NCBI RefSeq assembly: GCF_001584185.1
Contig: NZ_CP013234.1
Location: 1,736,001-1,800,000 of the forward strand
DNA length: 64,000 nt
From: Collimonas pratensis
GTDB lineage: Bacteria; Pseudomonadota; Gammaproteobacteria; Burkholderiales; Burkholderiaceae_D
Direction of reading: 5' to 3'
The notes below the pieces were generated by a model that saw nothing but the letters and a program-made list of their open reading frames with translations, did no database searches and had not been told where the DNA came from. Positions within the stretch are counted from its first letter, which is position 1, and every line of letters starts with the position of its first letter. Positions 10,380 through 21,179 of the stretch are shown one piece after another. A program made the position numbers and the translations under genes.

Positions 10380-11057
10380 GTGAATAAGCTAAATTTTCGG
10401 GCACTGCGAGCTAGCCTGCTTGGCGCCATTACCCTGGCGGCGTTGCTCTTTATCCCCGCCGGAACCCTGGATTACTGGCAGGGATGGCTGTTCATGGCGG
10501 TTTTCGTGGGAGCGTCGTCGGCCGTCACCGTGTATCTTGCGGTCAGAGATCCGGCGCTCCTTGAGCGGCGCATGAAAGCCGGACCGACAGCAGAAAAGGA
10601 AAGCACGCAAAAACGTGTGATGTTCTTTGCCATGGCGGGGTTCATTGCCTTGATCGTCGTGCCCGCCCTGGACTATCGCTTCGGCTGGTCGCCGGCGCCA
10701 CCCTATGTGTCGCTGGCGGGGGATGTGCTGGTCGCCTTCAGTTTCCTGCTGGTGTTCATGGTGCTCAAGGCAAATACTTATGCGGCATCGACGATCCAGG
10801 TCGCCGCAGGGCAGAAAGTCATTTCAACCGGGCCGTACGCGCTGGTGCGGCACCCCATGTATGCCGGCGTCTTCCCGCTGCTGGTCGGCATGCCGCTGGC
10901 GCTGGGCTCATGGCTGGGTTTGCTGCTGGTGCTGCTGCTCATGTCGACGCTGATCTGGCGGCTGCTGGATGAGGAGAAATTCCTGCGGCAGAATTTGTCG
11001 GGATACGCGGAGTATTGCCAGAAGGTTCGCTACCGCCTGCTGCCTTATATCTGGTAG
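10380..11057 (+). CDS. Isoprenylcysteine carboxyl methyltransferase family membrane protein
   Basis: 225 residues from a GTG start (10380-10382) behind GGTGGG. It has about five membrane helices and the C-terminal ICMT/PEMT signature STGPYALVRHPMYAGVFPLL, followed by RLLDEEKFLRQNLSGYAEYCQKVRYRLLP with the usual E-E and Y-x-x-Y positions. Such bacterial proteins are S-adenosylmethionine-dependent membrane methyltransferases with mostly unknown substrates. A 250-bp gap without a clear gene precedes it. Confidence 0.82.
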   Translation: MNKLNFRALRASLLGAITLAALLFIPAGTLDYWQGWLFMAVFVGASSAVTVYLAVRDPALLERRMKAGPTAEKESTQKRVMFFAMAGFIALIVVPALDYRFGWSPAPPYVSLAGDVLVAFSFLLVFMVLKANTYAASTIQVAAGQKVISTGPYALVRHPMYAGVFPLLVGMPLALGSWLGLLLVLLLMSTLIWRLLDEEKFLRQNLSGYAEYCQKVRYRLLPYIW

Positions 11058-11127
11058 TTCTCGGGTTCGGCCTGAGCGGCGCAACGTTTTTCGACGAATC
11101 ACCGGCCTTGCAATACTTCAGTCCGCG

Positions 11128-11496
11128 TCAGCCGGCAACCATTCGCGCAAACTCGCCGCTATCGATCAGACGCTGCAAGTCGTTGGCGCCGCCTACCAGC
11201 GTACCGTTGACGAATATTATCGGGAAAGTCGGCCAGCCGGTCCACATCTTGAGTGCATTGCGGCGTTTCCACTGGCCCAGGTAGCTGCCATATTCAAGAT
11301 ACTTGTAGGGAGCGGAAATCGCATCCAGCGCCTTGCGTGCCTTGCGCGGAAACGGATTCTGCGTCATGCCGATCACAACAACCTTGTTGCTCGCGATGGC
11401 GTCTTGTACCTCGCGAACGATGTCGGCATGGCTATCGGTGATGGTCTGGCGGATGGCGGGGTGGATACTGGCTTCATCGAGGACGCTGCGGGTCAT
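11128..11496 (-). CDS. Glutaredoxin-like protein lacking the active-site cysteines
   Basis: 122 residues from an ATG with GGAAAG upstream. The C-terminal 90 residues have the glutaredoxin pattern: strand KVVVIGM, the active-site position, helix RKARKALDA, then the glutathione-contact loop WPTFPIIFVNGTLVGG. The C-P-[YF]-C motif is replaced by N47-P-F-P50 and the protein has no cysteine at all, so thiol redox chemistry is impossible. It may be a glutathione- or partner-binding protein. A longer start at 11544 lacks a ribosome site. Confidence 0.8.
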   Translation of the reverse strand: MTRSVLDEASIHPAIRQTITDSHADIVREVQDAIASNKVVVIGMTQNPFPRKARKALDAISAPYKYLEYGSYLGQWKRRNALKMWTGWPTFPIIFVNGTLVGGANDLQRLIDSGEFARMVAG

Positions 11497-11618
11497 AGTG
11501 GCTTTCCAGGTAATGTGAGGCTGTAGCTGCGACGGAAACTGCATCCTCTCACATTCTCAGCCACTCTTGCAGCCGAATTCCACACGATGATTCAATCGCT
11601 GCTTTTGCTGCCCGCTCC

Positions 11619-12122
11619 TCAATTGAACACGACCCGTACATCCAGCAAAGAATTGTCGCCGCGTTGAGCAGTGCATAAGCGCCCTATCTCCACCGCATCC
11701 AATGAAATCGCGGTCTTTCTTGCTTCGTCGGCAGACAGCGCCGGCATCAGTTTTTGCACCGCGTCGATCTTTTCCGCAGTCACTTGCGTCGGTTCCTCGA
11801 GTTGCGGCGCGCAGGTCAGGCTTATTTTTTCGCCCTGGTGGGTGGCGAAAATGCCTTTGGTGGTTTCGTCATCTATCCCTTTGAGAACGTCGTTGCCATC
11901 TATCTTCAGCACGTAAACGTCATGGGCGAAATTGCCTTGCGAGACGCACAGCTCGATTTTTTGCGAGGTGGCGCCAAGCTGGCGGACAGTTGACTGGCAC
12001 ACGGATTTTCCGGCGGCGGCGATAATTTGCAGGGTGGGGTCTTCCGCATTAGCGGCGCCGGCGGATGCGGCCAGAAATGAGGTCGTTAACATGATCGCCA
12101 AAGTCGTCGCTGAACGCTGCAT
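11619..12122 (-). CDS. Secreted protein, function unknown
   Basis: 167 residues. The ATG at 12120-12122 has AGGGA upstream and gives a clean signal peptide (MQRSATTLAIMLTTSFLAAS, cleavage probably after ANA near residue 27). The mature part contains three cysteines (VCQSTV, ELCVSQ, LTCAPQ) plus one near the C-terminus (RLCTAQ), suggesting two disulfides in the periplasm. No family is recognised. Confidence 0.65.
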   Translation of the reverse strand: MQRSATTLAIMLTTSFLAASAGAANAEDPTLQIIAAAGKSVCQSTVRQLGATSQKIELCVSQGNFAHDVYVLKIDGNDVLKGIDDETTKGIFATHQGEKISLTCAPQLEEPTQVTAEKIDAVQKLMPALSADEARKTAISLDAVEIGRLCTAQRGDNSLLDVRVVFN

Positions 12123-12520
12123 AAGTATCCCTGATGTGAGGTGGCACAAAATTCAAACTGCGAGGCGGCGCGCGTGATTCACGTGCCATTTTTATGGAAA
12201 ACATGCGCGGCGGGGGCAAGCCCCTGCAGACGCTGCGTCATCGCATTGGTAGCTTATTGTCGCCGCAGCATTGCATTTTGGCAACGTCATATTTGAGAAA
12301 CTGTGGAGAACCCCGTATTTTCGTGTCGCGCTGCCGGTTAGGGATGAGCGATATGCCCGGAAAATGAAAAACGCCCCGGACGCATGTGCGTCCAGGGCGT
12401 GTTGCTGGCCCAAACGATAGCGGAGATGGCGACGCTTAACGCAGCAAACTCAAGGCCTTGGCAACGCCGGCGCCCATCGAGCCTGCGGCGAATAGCCATT
12501 CACTGATGATTTGTTTGTGC
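12123..12520. other. Intergenic region with terminator
   Basis: No supported gene. It contains the hairpin at 12371-12400. A short minus-strand open stretch just past the pirin stop reads ISEWLFAAGSMGAGVAKAL but has no usable start codon, so it is not called. Confidence 0.5.
12371..12400 (-). terminator. Intrinsic terminator downstream of second pirin gene
   Basis: A 14-bp stem (ACGCCCCGGACGCA against TGCGTCCAGGGCGT, one mismatch) with a 2-base loop. On the minus strand it is followed by TTTTCATTTT. It lies 120 bp beyond the pirin stop. Confidence 0.7.
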
Positions 12521-13393
12521 TCACACCTCCGGCAGGGGAATCCATTCGGGATCACCCGGTACCGGGTCGAAAAGCTGCTGGCGCCAGTTCTGCTTGGCGG
12601 TCTCGATCAGTTCCGGCCGGCTGGCGACGAAATTCCACCAGATCGAACGCGGGCCGTCGATAGGCGCGCCGCCCAGCAGCATGACCTGGGCCGCTTCGCT
12701 GGCGACAATCCTGACTGCCACGTCAGGCTGCAGCACCGCCAGCACGCCCAGTTCCAAGGCTTCGCCGTCGACGGTGACGCTGCCGCTGGCGACGTACACG
12801 GCTTGCTGCGGATATTCGGGCGCCAGAGTGAACTGTGCGCCCGCCGTCATTTCTGCGGCCACATACAAGGTCGGCGAACTGATCTTGACCGGTGCTTCCT
12901 GGTCGAAGGCGCGGCCGGCGATGACGCGCAACTGATAGCCATCGCCCTGGATCAGCGGCAGGCTGGCGGCCGGATGGTGGGCAAAGGCCGGCGCGCATTC
13001 CTCATCGGCCAGCGGCAGTGCGACCCAGGTCTGGATGCCGTGCAGGCGCCAGCCCTTGGCGCGTTGCGCGGCCGGTGTCCGTTCGGCATGGACGATGCCG
13101 CGGCCGGCGGTCATCCAGTTGACGTCGCCGGGGATGATTTCCTGGTCGTTGCCTAGGCTGTCATGGTGGCGAATTGCGCCTTCAAACAGATAGGTGACCG
13201 TGGCCAGGCCGATATGCGGATGCGGCCGCACGTCTATGCCCTGGCCGCTGGCAAATTCGACCGGCCCCATATGATCGAAGAACAGGAACGGGCCGACGCT
13301 CTGATGATGGCCGGCGGGCAGCACGCGGCGCACTACCAGTTCACCGAGGTCGCGGGCGCGTCCCGGAATGCGATAAGCAATCGATGAAGTCAT
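12521..13393 (-). CDS. Pirin family protein (second copy)
   Basis: 290 residues, a bicupin with metal-site motif RPHPHIGLATVTYLFEG (about residues 56-72) and GDVNWMTAGRGIVHAERT. It differs clearly from the pirin at 2579-3451, so the two are not a recent duplication. No regulator is adjacent. Substrate unknown; pirins are cytosolic iron-binding proteins. Confidence 0.9.
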   Translation of the reverse strand: MTSSIAYRIPGRARDLGELVVRRVLPAGHHQSVGPFLFFDHMGPVEFASGQGIDVRPHPHIGLATVTYLFEGAIRHHDSLGNDQEIIPGDVNWMTAGRGIVHAERTPAAQRAKGWRLHGIQTWVALPLADEECAPAFAHHPAASLPLIQGDGYQLRVIAGRAFDQEAPVKISSPTLYVAAEMTAGAQFTLAPEYPQQAVYVASGSVTVDGEALELGVLAVLQPDVAVRIVASEAAQVMLLGGAPIDGPRSIWWNFVASRPELIETAKQNWRQQLFDPVPGDPEWIPLPEV

Positions 13394-13480
13394 GATGTAT
13401 CCAGTCTAAATAGGCAAAATCGGCATTAGGGGAGGAGACCTTAGCATATTTACATGCGCCTGGCGGTGGACAAAAAAAGA

Positions 13481-13517
13481 GTCAACTTGTTCCACAATGG
13501 TTGCGGAACAAGTTGAC
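13481..13517 (-). terminator. Intrinsic terminator of the urea/urease gene block
   Basis: Perfect 13-bp inverted repeats (GTCAACTTGTTCC at 13481-13493 and its complement at 13505-13517) around an 11-base loop. On the minus strand the stem is followed by TCTTTTTTT. It lies about 57 bp past ureJ, the last gene of the block. Confidence 0.85.
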
Positions 13518-13573
13518 CTTTATTTTAATCTTGGTGATCGCCGCATGCTGCCGGCGTCGCCGATCCGGCTTTT

Positions 13574-14176
13574 TTAGAGCGCCCCGCTCAGCAGGTAGCC
13601 GCCAACCGCTGCAATGGCGATGCCGCCCACGCGCACTACCTGCGCCGCCATCTTCTGCCCGGCGACCAGGCCGATCGCCAGGCCGGACAAGTGCAGCAGG
13701 GCAGTGGCAGCGACAAAGCCGACGCCGTACCAGAGCGCCGATGCGCCATGCGGCAGTTCACTGCCGTGGGCATAGCCATGGAACACGGCAAATACCGACA
13801 CTACGGCGGCGCTGGCCCATGCCGGCATGCGGATGGCGAAGGCGATCAGCAGCCCGAGCACGGCGACCGAGGCTGCGATGCCGGTTTCCACTCCCGGTAG
13901 CGCTACGCCGGCAAACGCCAGCAGAGCGCCGCCCACCATCATCAGTGGAAACGCCAGCGGTAGAAGCCATAGCGCGGAGCGCTTGTTTTGCGCCGCCCAC
14001 AGGCCGACCGCCAGCATCGCCAGCAAATGGTCGAGGCCGCTGAACGGATGGGCGAAGCCGTCGTTGAAGCCGAAGGCGTCGGGATGGCCTGGGTGGGCGA
14101 GGGCAGAGCCAATGCCCAGTGCGGCGACGGCTAGGGCGCTGAGGCGGCCGCAGGTTTTTACGGAAAGATGGGGCAT
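13574..14176 (-). CDS. ureJ: HupE/UreJ family nickel transporter
   Basis: 200 residues: a signal-like first helix (to ALAHPGHPD), then five or six membrane helices. The HupE/UreJ metal motif is visible as HPGHPDAFGFNDGFAHPFSGLDHLLAM (in part: HPFSGLDHLLAM), and FAVFHGYAHGSELP forms the second histidine cluster. Proteins of this family bring nickel, or cobalt, through the inner membrane. As last gene of the urease block it probably supplies Ni to UreE and UreG. AGGAG lies 7 nt before the ATG. Confidence 0.9.
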   Translation of the reverse strand: MPHLSVKTCGRLSALAVAALGIGSALAHPGHPDAFGFNDGFAHPFSGLDHLLAMLAVGLWAAQNKRSALWLLPLAFPLMMVGGALLAFAGVALPGVETGIAASVAVLGLLIAFAIRMPAWASAAVVSVFAVFHGYAHGSELPHGASALWYGVGFVAATALLHLSGLAIGLVAGQKMAAQVVRVGGIAIAAVGGYLLSGAL

Positions 14177-14227
14177 GGCTGACTCCTGTGAAAAAGTGCT
14201 TGTTCAGATTTCTCTGTGAGTAAAGAA

Positions 14228-14298
14228 GTAGGGTGGGCACGTTTTTGTGCCCACGCTGTTGCGCTATCCGCGTGGGCACAAAAACGTGCCCACCCTAC
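14228..14298. repeat. REPIN-like nested palindrome between ureG and ureJ
   Basis: Two perfect 29-bp inverted arms (14228-14256 and 14270-14298) flank a 13-base spacer. Each arm is itself a hairpin, GTGGGCAC-GTTTTT-GTGCCCAC. Two inverted REP units of this kind form a REPIN, normally mobilised by a RAYT transposase elsewhere in the genome. Only one copy is in the window. In RNA it could act as a processing or stabilising hairpin between ureG and ureJ. Confidence 0.8.
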
Positions 14299-14313
14299 CA
14301 ACGTATTTGGATT

Positions 14314-14341
14314 GCTAATTTAGGTTGCTTATTTAGGTTGC

Positions 14342-14352
<11 letters not shown>
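14314..14352. repeat. Three tandem 13-bp repeats at the ureG 3' end
   Basis: Three copies of GCTTATTTAGGTT (the first with one change) run through and past the ureG stop codon. On the minus strand each copy brings a TAA, so extra copies cannot lengthen the protein. Confidence 0.75.
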
Positions 14353-14971
<619 letters not shown>

Positions 14972-15029
14972 TTTCAGATTCGCTTAAAGAATAGTGAGTG
15001 TTTGGTTTCAGGAGCAATTCAGGAACAAT

Positions 15030-15719
15030 TCAGGAACGAAACAGGCGGCTGTACTGTTCTTCATGCTGCATCGACAGCAGCGACAGGCCGGGCGCCCAGT
15101 TTGACAATTCGTGATCGGCCAGCTGGCGGGCGCGCTCGGCGGCCAGCTGCAGTTCCGCCTGCAAGGAAAGCAGCAGGCGCTGGCCGGCGACCTGCCCGAG
15201 CGGGATGGTCTTGACGCAGACCAGCACCTGGTTCTCGGCCCAGGAAAACAACATGCCCAGCAAGGCAGCCTCATGCGGTACTTGCAAGGCCACCGCCGCA
15301 TAGGCGTAGGCGGTCGGCAGCGGCAGTTCCGGCTGTGCCTGCAGGATGGCCAGCAAGGCGGCGTCGCCGATCTGCAATTCGATCGCCAGCTTGCCCAGCG
15401 AATAGCCCATCTGTATGGTTTCGGCGCGGAATTCGGCGCTGTCGCGGGCGGCGATGAAGCGTTCAGTCCAAAGCTGCACGGCGTCGCCGTCGCGGCGTTC
15501 GAAGGCTTGCAGTAGGCGCCAGGTAACAGGTGCTTCAAACAGTGCAACCACTTGCTGCAAATGCTCGCAGATCCAGCCATGCGCCGATGCCGGATCCTTG
15601 ACCCAACCTTTGTCGATGGCCGTCTCCAGCCCTTGCGAATAGCTGTAGGCGCCTATCGGCAGCGATGGGCTGGCCAGTTGCAGCAGGTGGAGCAGCGCGG
15701 TGGCTTGCATGTCATGCAT
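15030..15719 (-). CDS. ureF: Urease accessory protein UreF
   Basis: 229 residues, all-helical, with the N-terminal hallmark LLQLASPSLPIGAYSYSQGLE and EFRAETIQMGYSLGKLA. UreF joins UreD and UreG in the nickel-insertion complex. The frame is open further upstream into ureE, and in-frame ATGs exist at 15752 and 15710; 15719 is chosen because it lies just past the ureE stop and gives the usual family length. The exact start is uncertain by about 11 codons. Confidence 0.93.
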   Translation of the reverse strand: MHDMQATALLHLLQLASPSLPIGAYSYSQGLETAIDKGWVKDPASAHGWICEHLQQVVALFEAPVTWRLLQAFERRDGDAVQLWTERFIAARDSAEFRAETIQMGYSLGKLAIELQIGDAALLAILQAQPELPLPTAYAYAAVALQVPHEAALLGMLFSWAENQVLVCVKTIPLGQVAGQRLLLSLQAELQLAAERARQLADHELSNWAPGLSLLSMQHEEQYSRLFRS

Positions 15720-15735
15720 TGGTTTAAGTGAGCGC

Positions 15736-16251
15736 TCAGTTGGCGTCGGCATCGCCGGGGCGATGAATTTTCTGACGTAGTGGTACGGGCGCCAGCAGGC
15801 CATCGTGATGATGATGACCGCCACCATATGCGCCGGACTCTGGCTCGAACGCCGCCAGTTCTTCAGTCACCTTGGCCTGCAAACCTTCCAGCATTTCCTT
15901 CAGCACCGGGTCCTTGCGGATGCGCAGGAAGCCGTCGCCGACGTGCGCTTGCGTGTGGCGGTTGCCCAGGTGAAAAGCGCAGCGCAGCAGGGCATGCGGG
16001 CTTTTGCACTCGATGCGGTAGGTGGTTTCCGCCGCCGCCAGCACCTTGACCACGCGTTCCCTGCCGTTGTCGTCGCTGCCCTTGATCAGGTCGCCATGGC
16101 GCAGCACCGTGCCGCGCACGGTGAATACGCCGACTTCTTCGCCGCTGCTGAGTGTCGCGCGCAGGCGGCTTTTTTCACGCAAATCGTAGGGCAAGATCAG
16201 TTCGCCTTCGATCAGGTCTGCGTGTTCTACTTTGGTATTAAGAATTAACAT
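15736..16251 (-). CDS. ureE: Urease accessory nickel metallochaperone UreE
   Basis: 171 residues. N-terminal peptide-binding domain (LILNTKVEHADLIEGELILPYD) and a metal-binding domain with CAFHLGNRHTQAH; the C-terminus has GGGHHHHDG, a modest histidine tail for nickel storage. It donates nickel to the UreG complex. It lies 26 bp after ureC and 16 bp before ureF. Confidence 0.95.
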   Translation of the reverse strand: MLILNTKVEHADLIEGELILPYDLREKSRLRATLSSGEEVGVFTVRGTVLRHGDLIKGSDDNGRERVVKVLAAAETTYRIECKSPHALLRCAFHLGNRHTQAHVGDGFLRIRKDPVLKEMLEGLQAKVTEELAAFEPESGAYGGGHHHHDGLLAPVPLRQKIHRPGDADAN

Positions 16252-16277
16252 TTTGTGCCGTCAATGTGCTCTAAAAA

Positions 16278-17977
<1,700 letters not shown>

Positions 17978-17981
<4 letters not shown>

Positions 17982-18301
17982 GATTTTGTCCGTTTCGTCA
18001 GTGCACCCATGACCTTGCCGTTGAAACCGTAGACGATGCGGTCACCCGCCAGATCCACCAGTTCCACCGTGCGTTTCTGGCCCGGCTCGAAGCGTACTGC
18101 GGTGCCGGCGGCGATGTTGAGCCGCATGCCGTAGGCATCCTCGCGCTCGAACAGCAAGGCCGGGTTGACTTCGTAAAAATGAAAGTGCGAACCGATCTGG
18201 ATCGGCCGGTCGCCGCTGTTGGCGACCGTTACAGCGTGCACGCGGCGGCCGACATTGAGTTCGATGTCGCCGGCCTGGATCAGCATTTCTCCTGGGATCA
18301 T
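17978..18301 (-). CDS. ureB: Urease beta subunit
   Basis: 107 residues, a separate polypeptide as in most bacteria. Begins [19 protein letters not shown] and contains the conserved [17 protein letters not shown] core. It packs against UreC in the trimeric enzyme. It overlaps ureC by 4 bp and follows ureA by 11 bp. Confidence 0.97.
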
Positions 18302-18312
18302 GGGGGCTCCAG

Positions 18313-18615
18313 TTAGGGAATCGGGTGATGCACGGTGACCAGCTTGCTGCCGTCGGGGAAAGTGGCTTCGACCTGGATGTCGGGGATCATCTCGGCGATG
18401 CCGTCCATGACGTCGGCCCGGGTCAGTATCTTGCTGCCGTAGGACATCAGCTCGGCCACGGTTTTGCCGTCGCGCGCGCCTTCCATGATGGCGGCGCTGA
18501 TCAGGGCGATGGCTTCCGGATAATTCAGTTTCAGGCCGCGCGCCAGGCGCCGCTCTGCCAGCAGGGCGGCGGTGAAAATCAGCAGCTTGTCCTTTTCTCT
18601 TGGCGTCAGATCCAT
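18313..18615 (-). CDS. ureA: Urease gamma subunit
   Basis: 100 residues, full length ([44 protein letters not shown] in part; [18 protein letters not shown]). Structural subunit of urease. It follows ureD by 80 bp and lies 11 bp before ureB. Confidence 0.98.
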   Translation of the reverse strand: MDLTPREKDKLLIFTAALLAERRLARGLKLNYPEAIALISAAIMEGARDGKTVAELMSYGSKILTRADVMDGIAEMIPDIQVEATFPDGSKLVTVHHPIP

Positions 18616-18695
18616 GTTGTTCTTTCTTTGCGATGACTTTGATTTCTGGTGGGCAGGGTGGTGTTGGGTTGTATCACGGCCGCGGCGCCGTCATA

Positions 18696-19583
18696 TCAGG
18701 TGCTCCAGATACGCGGTATATGCGCCGCATGTCCCAGTAATTCCGGGCGCAGCATTTGCCAGGCTTGCATCATCCATTGCCGCGCCAGTTCGCTGGAGTG
18801 CCCGAGATGGCGTAATACCAGCACCGATTTGACCTGGCTGGCGCCGACGCTGGCGCGGCCGTCCGATAGCTGGCTGGCGCAGTCGCGCAACTGCTGCACG
18901 AAGCTGGCCGGAAAGGTCTTGCCAGCCACCATCAGGGTGGCGCAGACGCTGCAGTCCGCCAGTCCCAGCCGGCTCTGCATGGCAGCGCTGCCGCCGTCCA
19001 ACGCGCCTTGTTCAAACCATAATAATTTGCCGTCGCGGCGGATGCTGGTCTGCTGCGAAATGCGGCCGCCGGTGAATGACTCGCCCGAAGCGGTGCGGCC
19101 GAAACACAGGATTTCGCCGCCGATATAGCGGGCGTCGCCCTGTAACTCGACCTGGTGTTCCAGCGCGACCTCGGCGCGGTCGAAAAAAATGGTTTCCTGC
19201 GGCAGCCATTCCAGCGCGGCGCCGTCGGCAACCTGCAGGCGCACCTGCTGTTGCGAGACTCTGCCGTTGGCCTGGTACCACTTGGCGGCGCCCGGCGTTG
19301 TCAGGAAAGCATGGGCGCGTTCGTCGACGCTGGCCTTGATTGTCAGTTCGTCACCACCCACCACGCCGCCGGGCGGATGGACAATGATGGCGTGGCAGAT
19401 CGACGGGTGCTCGGGATACAACGCCTTTTGCACGCGCAAGGGACCGTAATGGGCACGATCCAGCAAGCGCGTCGTGCCCTGGTCGTCGCCAAAGGCGAGC
19501 GACAGCCAGGCCTGGCTGGCGCTGTGGTGGGCTGGTTCGGCCGGTATCGAATCCGGCAGCGTGAGGACAGTCAGATTATCCAT
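18696..19583 (-). CDS. ureD: Urease accessory protein UreD
   Basis: 295 residues with family blocks HPSICHAIIVHPPGGVVGGDEL, AFLTTPGAAKWYQANG and EWLPQETIFFDRA. UreD is the scaffold that binds apo-urease and recruits UreF and UreG. Its start lies 6 bp after the urtE stop, which joins the transporter and enzyme genes in one transcription unit. Confidence 0.95.
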   Translation of the reverse strand: MDNLTVLTLPDSIPAEPAHHSASQAWLSLAFGDDQGTTRLLDRAHYGPLRVQKALYPEHPSICHAIIVHPPGGVVGGDELTIKASVDERAHAFLTTPGAAKWYQANGRVSQQQVRLQVADGAALEWLPQETIFFDRAEVALEHQVELQGDARYIGGEILCFGRTASGESFTGGRISQQTSIRRDGKLLWFEQGALDGGSAAMQSRLGLADCSVCATLMVAGKTFPASFVQQLRDCASQLSDGRASVGASQVKSVLVLRHLGHSSELARQWMMQAWQMLRPELLGHAAHIPRIWST

Positions 19584-19589
19584 GCGGCA

Positions 19590-20288
19590 CTATACCGCCA
19601 AGTGTCGTTTCACGCTCTCGTCATCCATGCTTTCATGGCTGCCGGCGGCCACCACCTCGCCGCGCGACAGCACCACGAAATTGTCGGCCAGTTCGCGGGC
19701 GAAGTCGAAGTACTGCTCGCACAGCAGGATGCCGATGTTGCCGCGTTCGCGCAGCAGGCGGATCACGCGGCCGATGTCCTTGATGATGGAAGGCTGGATG
19801 CCTTCGGTCGGCTCATCCAGGATGATCAGCTTGGGTTCCGCCAGCAAGGCACGGGCGATCGCCAGCTGTTGCTGCTGGCCGCCGGAGAGATCACCGCCGC
19901 GCCGCTGCAGCATTTCCTTCAGCACCGGGAACAATTCATACACTTCTTCCTTGATCAGCAAAGCCTGCTTGCCGGATTTGGTGGCCATGCCCATCAGCAG
20001 GTTTTCTTCCACCGACAGGCGGGCGAATATTTCACGCCCTTGCGGCACATAGGCAATCCCTAGTGCGGCGCGCTGGTGCGGCTTGAGGCTGGTGATGTCA
20101 CGGCCTTCCAGCATGATCTTGCCGCTGGCGCTGGGCAGCACGCCCATCAGGCATTTCAGCAGGGTAGTCTTGCCGACGCCGTTGCGGCCCAGCAGGGCCA
20201 GGCATTTGCCTTTTTCCAGCGACAGCGAAATGCCGCGCAGGGTGTGCGACGAGCCGTAGTACTGATTCAGTTGGTCAACGTTTAACAT
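19590..20288 (-). CDS. urtE: Urea ABC transporter ATP-binding protein UrtE
   Basis: 232 residues. LivF-type ATPase: Walker A GRNGVGKTTLL, signature LSGGQQQQLAIARALL, Walker B LIILDEPTEGIQPSII. Energises urea uptake with UrtD. It sits 6 bp from both urtD and ureD. Orientation between UrtD and the urease genes identifies it as a urea rather than a branched-chain amino-acid transporter. Confidence 0.95.
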   Translation of the reverse strand: MLNVDQLNQYYGSSHTLRGISLSLEKGKCLALLGRNGVGKTTLLKCLMGVLPSASGKIMLEGRDITSLKPHQRAALGIAYVPQGREIFARLSVEENLLMGMATKSGKQALLIKEEVYELFPVLKEMLQRRGGDLSGGQQQQLAIARALLAEPKLIILDEPTEGIQPSIIKDIGRVIRLLRERGNIGILLCEQYFDFARELADNFVVLSRGEVVAAGSHESMDDESVKRHLAV

Positions 20289-20294
20289 GTTGTT

Positions 20295-21179
20295 CTAGCG
20301 CCCAAGATAGACTTCGATTACCCGTTCGTCGGCCTGGACTTCCGACATCTTGCCTGCTGCCAGCACCGAGCCTTCGTGCAGCACCGTGACCTTGCCCTGC
20401 TGGGCGATCTCGGCGACAAAGCCCATGTCGTGCTCGACTACCATGATCGAATGCTTGCCGCGCAATTCGTTGAGCAGTTCCGCGGTGCGCGCCGTTTCCG
20501 CATCGGACATGCCGGCCACCGGCTCGTCCAGCAGCAGCAACTGCGGTTCCTGCATCAGCAGCATGCCGATTTCCAGCCATTGCTTCTGCCCGTGCGACAG
20601 CAGGCCAGCCAGCCGCCGTTCGTTGCCGTTGAGGCGGATCAGGCGCAAACAGGCGTCGATCTTGTCGATCTGTTCCGAACTCAGGCGCGAAAACAGGGTG
20701 GTCCGGACTGTCAGTCGCTTGCCCATCTTCATTGCCAGCTCCAGGTTCTCGAACACAGTGTGCTGTTCGAACACCGTCGGCCGCTGGAACTTGCGGCCGA
20801 TGCCGGCGTGGGCGATGTCGTACTCGGTCAGCTTGGTGAGGTCGATGCTCTGGCCGAAAAAAGCGGTGCCGGCGGTGGGGCGGGTCTTGCCGGTGATGAC
20901 GTCCATCATGGTGGTCTTGCCGGCGCCGTTAGGGCCGATGATGCAGCGCAGTTCGCCCACCGAGATATCCAGGTTGAGATTGTTCAGCGCCTTGAAGCCG
21001 TCAAACGATACCGTGATGTTTTCCAGGTAGAGGATGGCGCCATGGGTGGTGTCCACGCCCTCCGGCTTGATGCGGGCATACGAGGTGCCGTAGTCGGCAT
21101 GGCGGGTGTTGTCGACGTTTTCCGACGGCTGCGCCGGATCGTAGATTGGGCTGATGCGCGGTTTTATCGGTTGATTCAT
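20295..21179 (-). CDS. urtD: Urea ABC transporter ATP-binding protein UrtD
   Basis: 294 residues. LivG-type ATPase with an extended N-terminus before the ABC domain (about residue 45 on). Walker A GPNGAGKTTMMDVI, signature LSHGQKQWLEIGMLL (LSHGQ variant usual in UrtD), Walker B LLLLDEPVAGMSDAE. The start overlaps the urtC stop by 4 bp. Confidence 0.95.
   Translation of the reverse strand: MNQPIKPRISPIYDPAQPSENVDNTRHADYGTSYARIKPEGVDTTHGAILYLENITVSFDGFKALNNLNLDISVGELRCIIGPNGAGKTTMMDVITGKTRPTAGTAFFGQSIDLTKLTEYDIAHAGIGRKFQRPTVFEQHTVFENLELAMKMGKRLTVRTTLFSRLSSEQIDKIDACLRLIRLNGNERRLAGLLSHGQKQWLEIGMLLMQEPQLLLLDEPVAGMSDAETARTAELLNELRGKHSIMVVEHDMGFVAEIAQQGKVTVLHEGSVLAAGKMSEVQADERVIEVYLGR

Noticed and set aside
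12421..12520. Short minus-strand reading ISEWLFAAGSMGAGVAKAL ending in TAA after the second pirin gene
   Set aside because: It looks protein-like but has no start codon between the pirin stop and this stretch; it may be a remnant but cannot be assigned.
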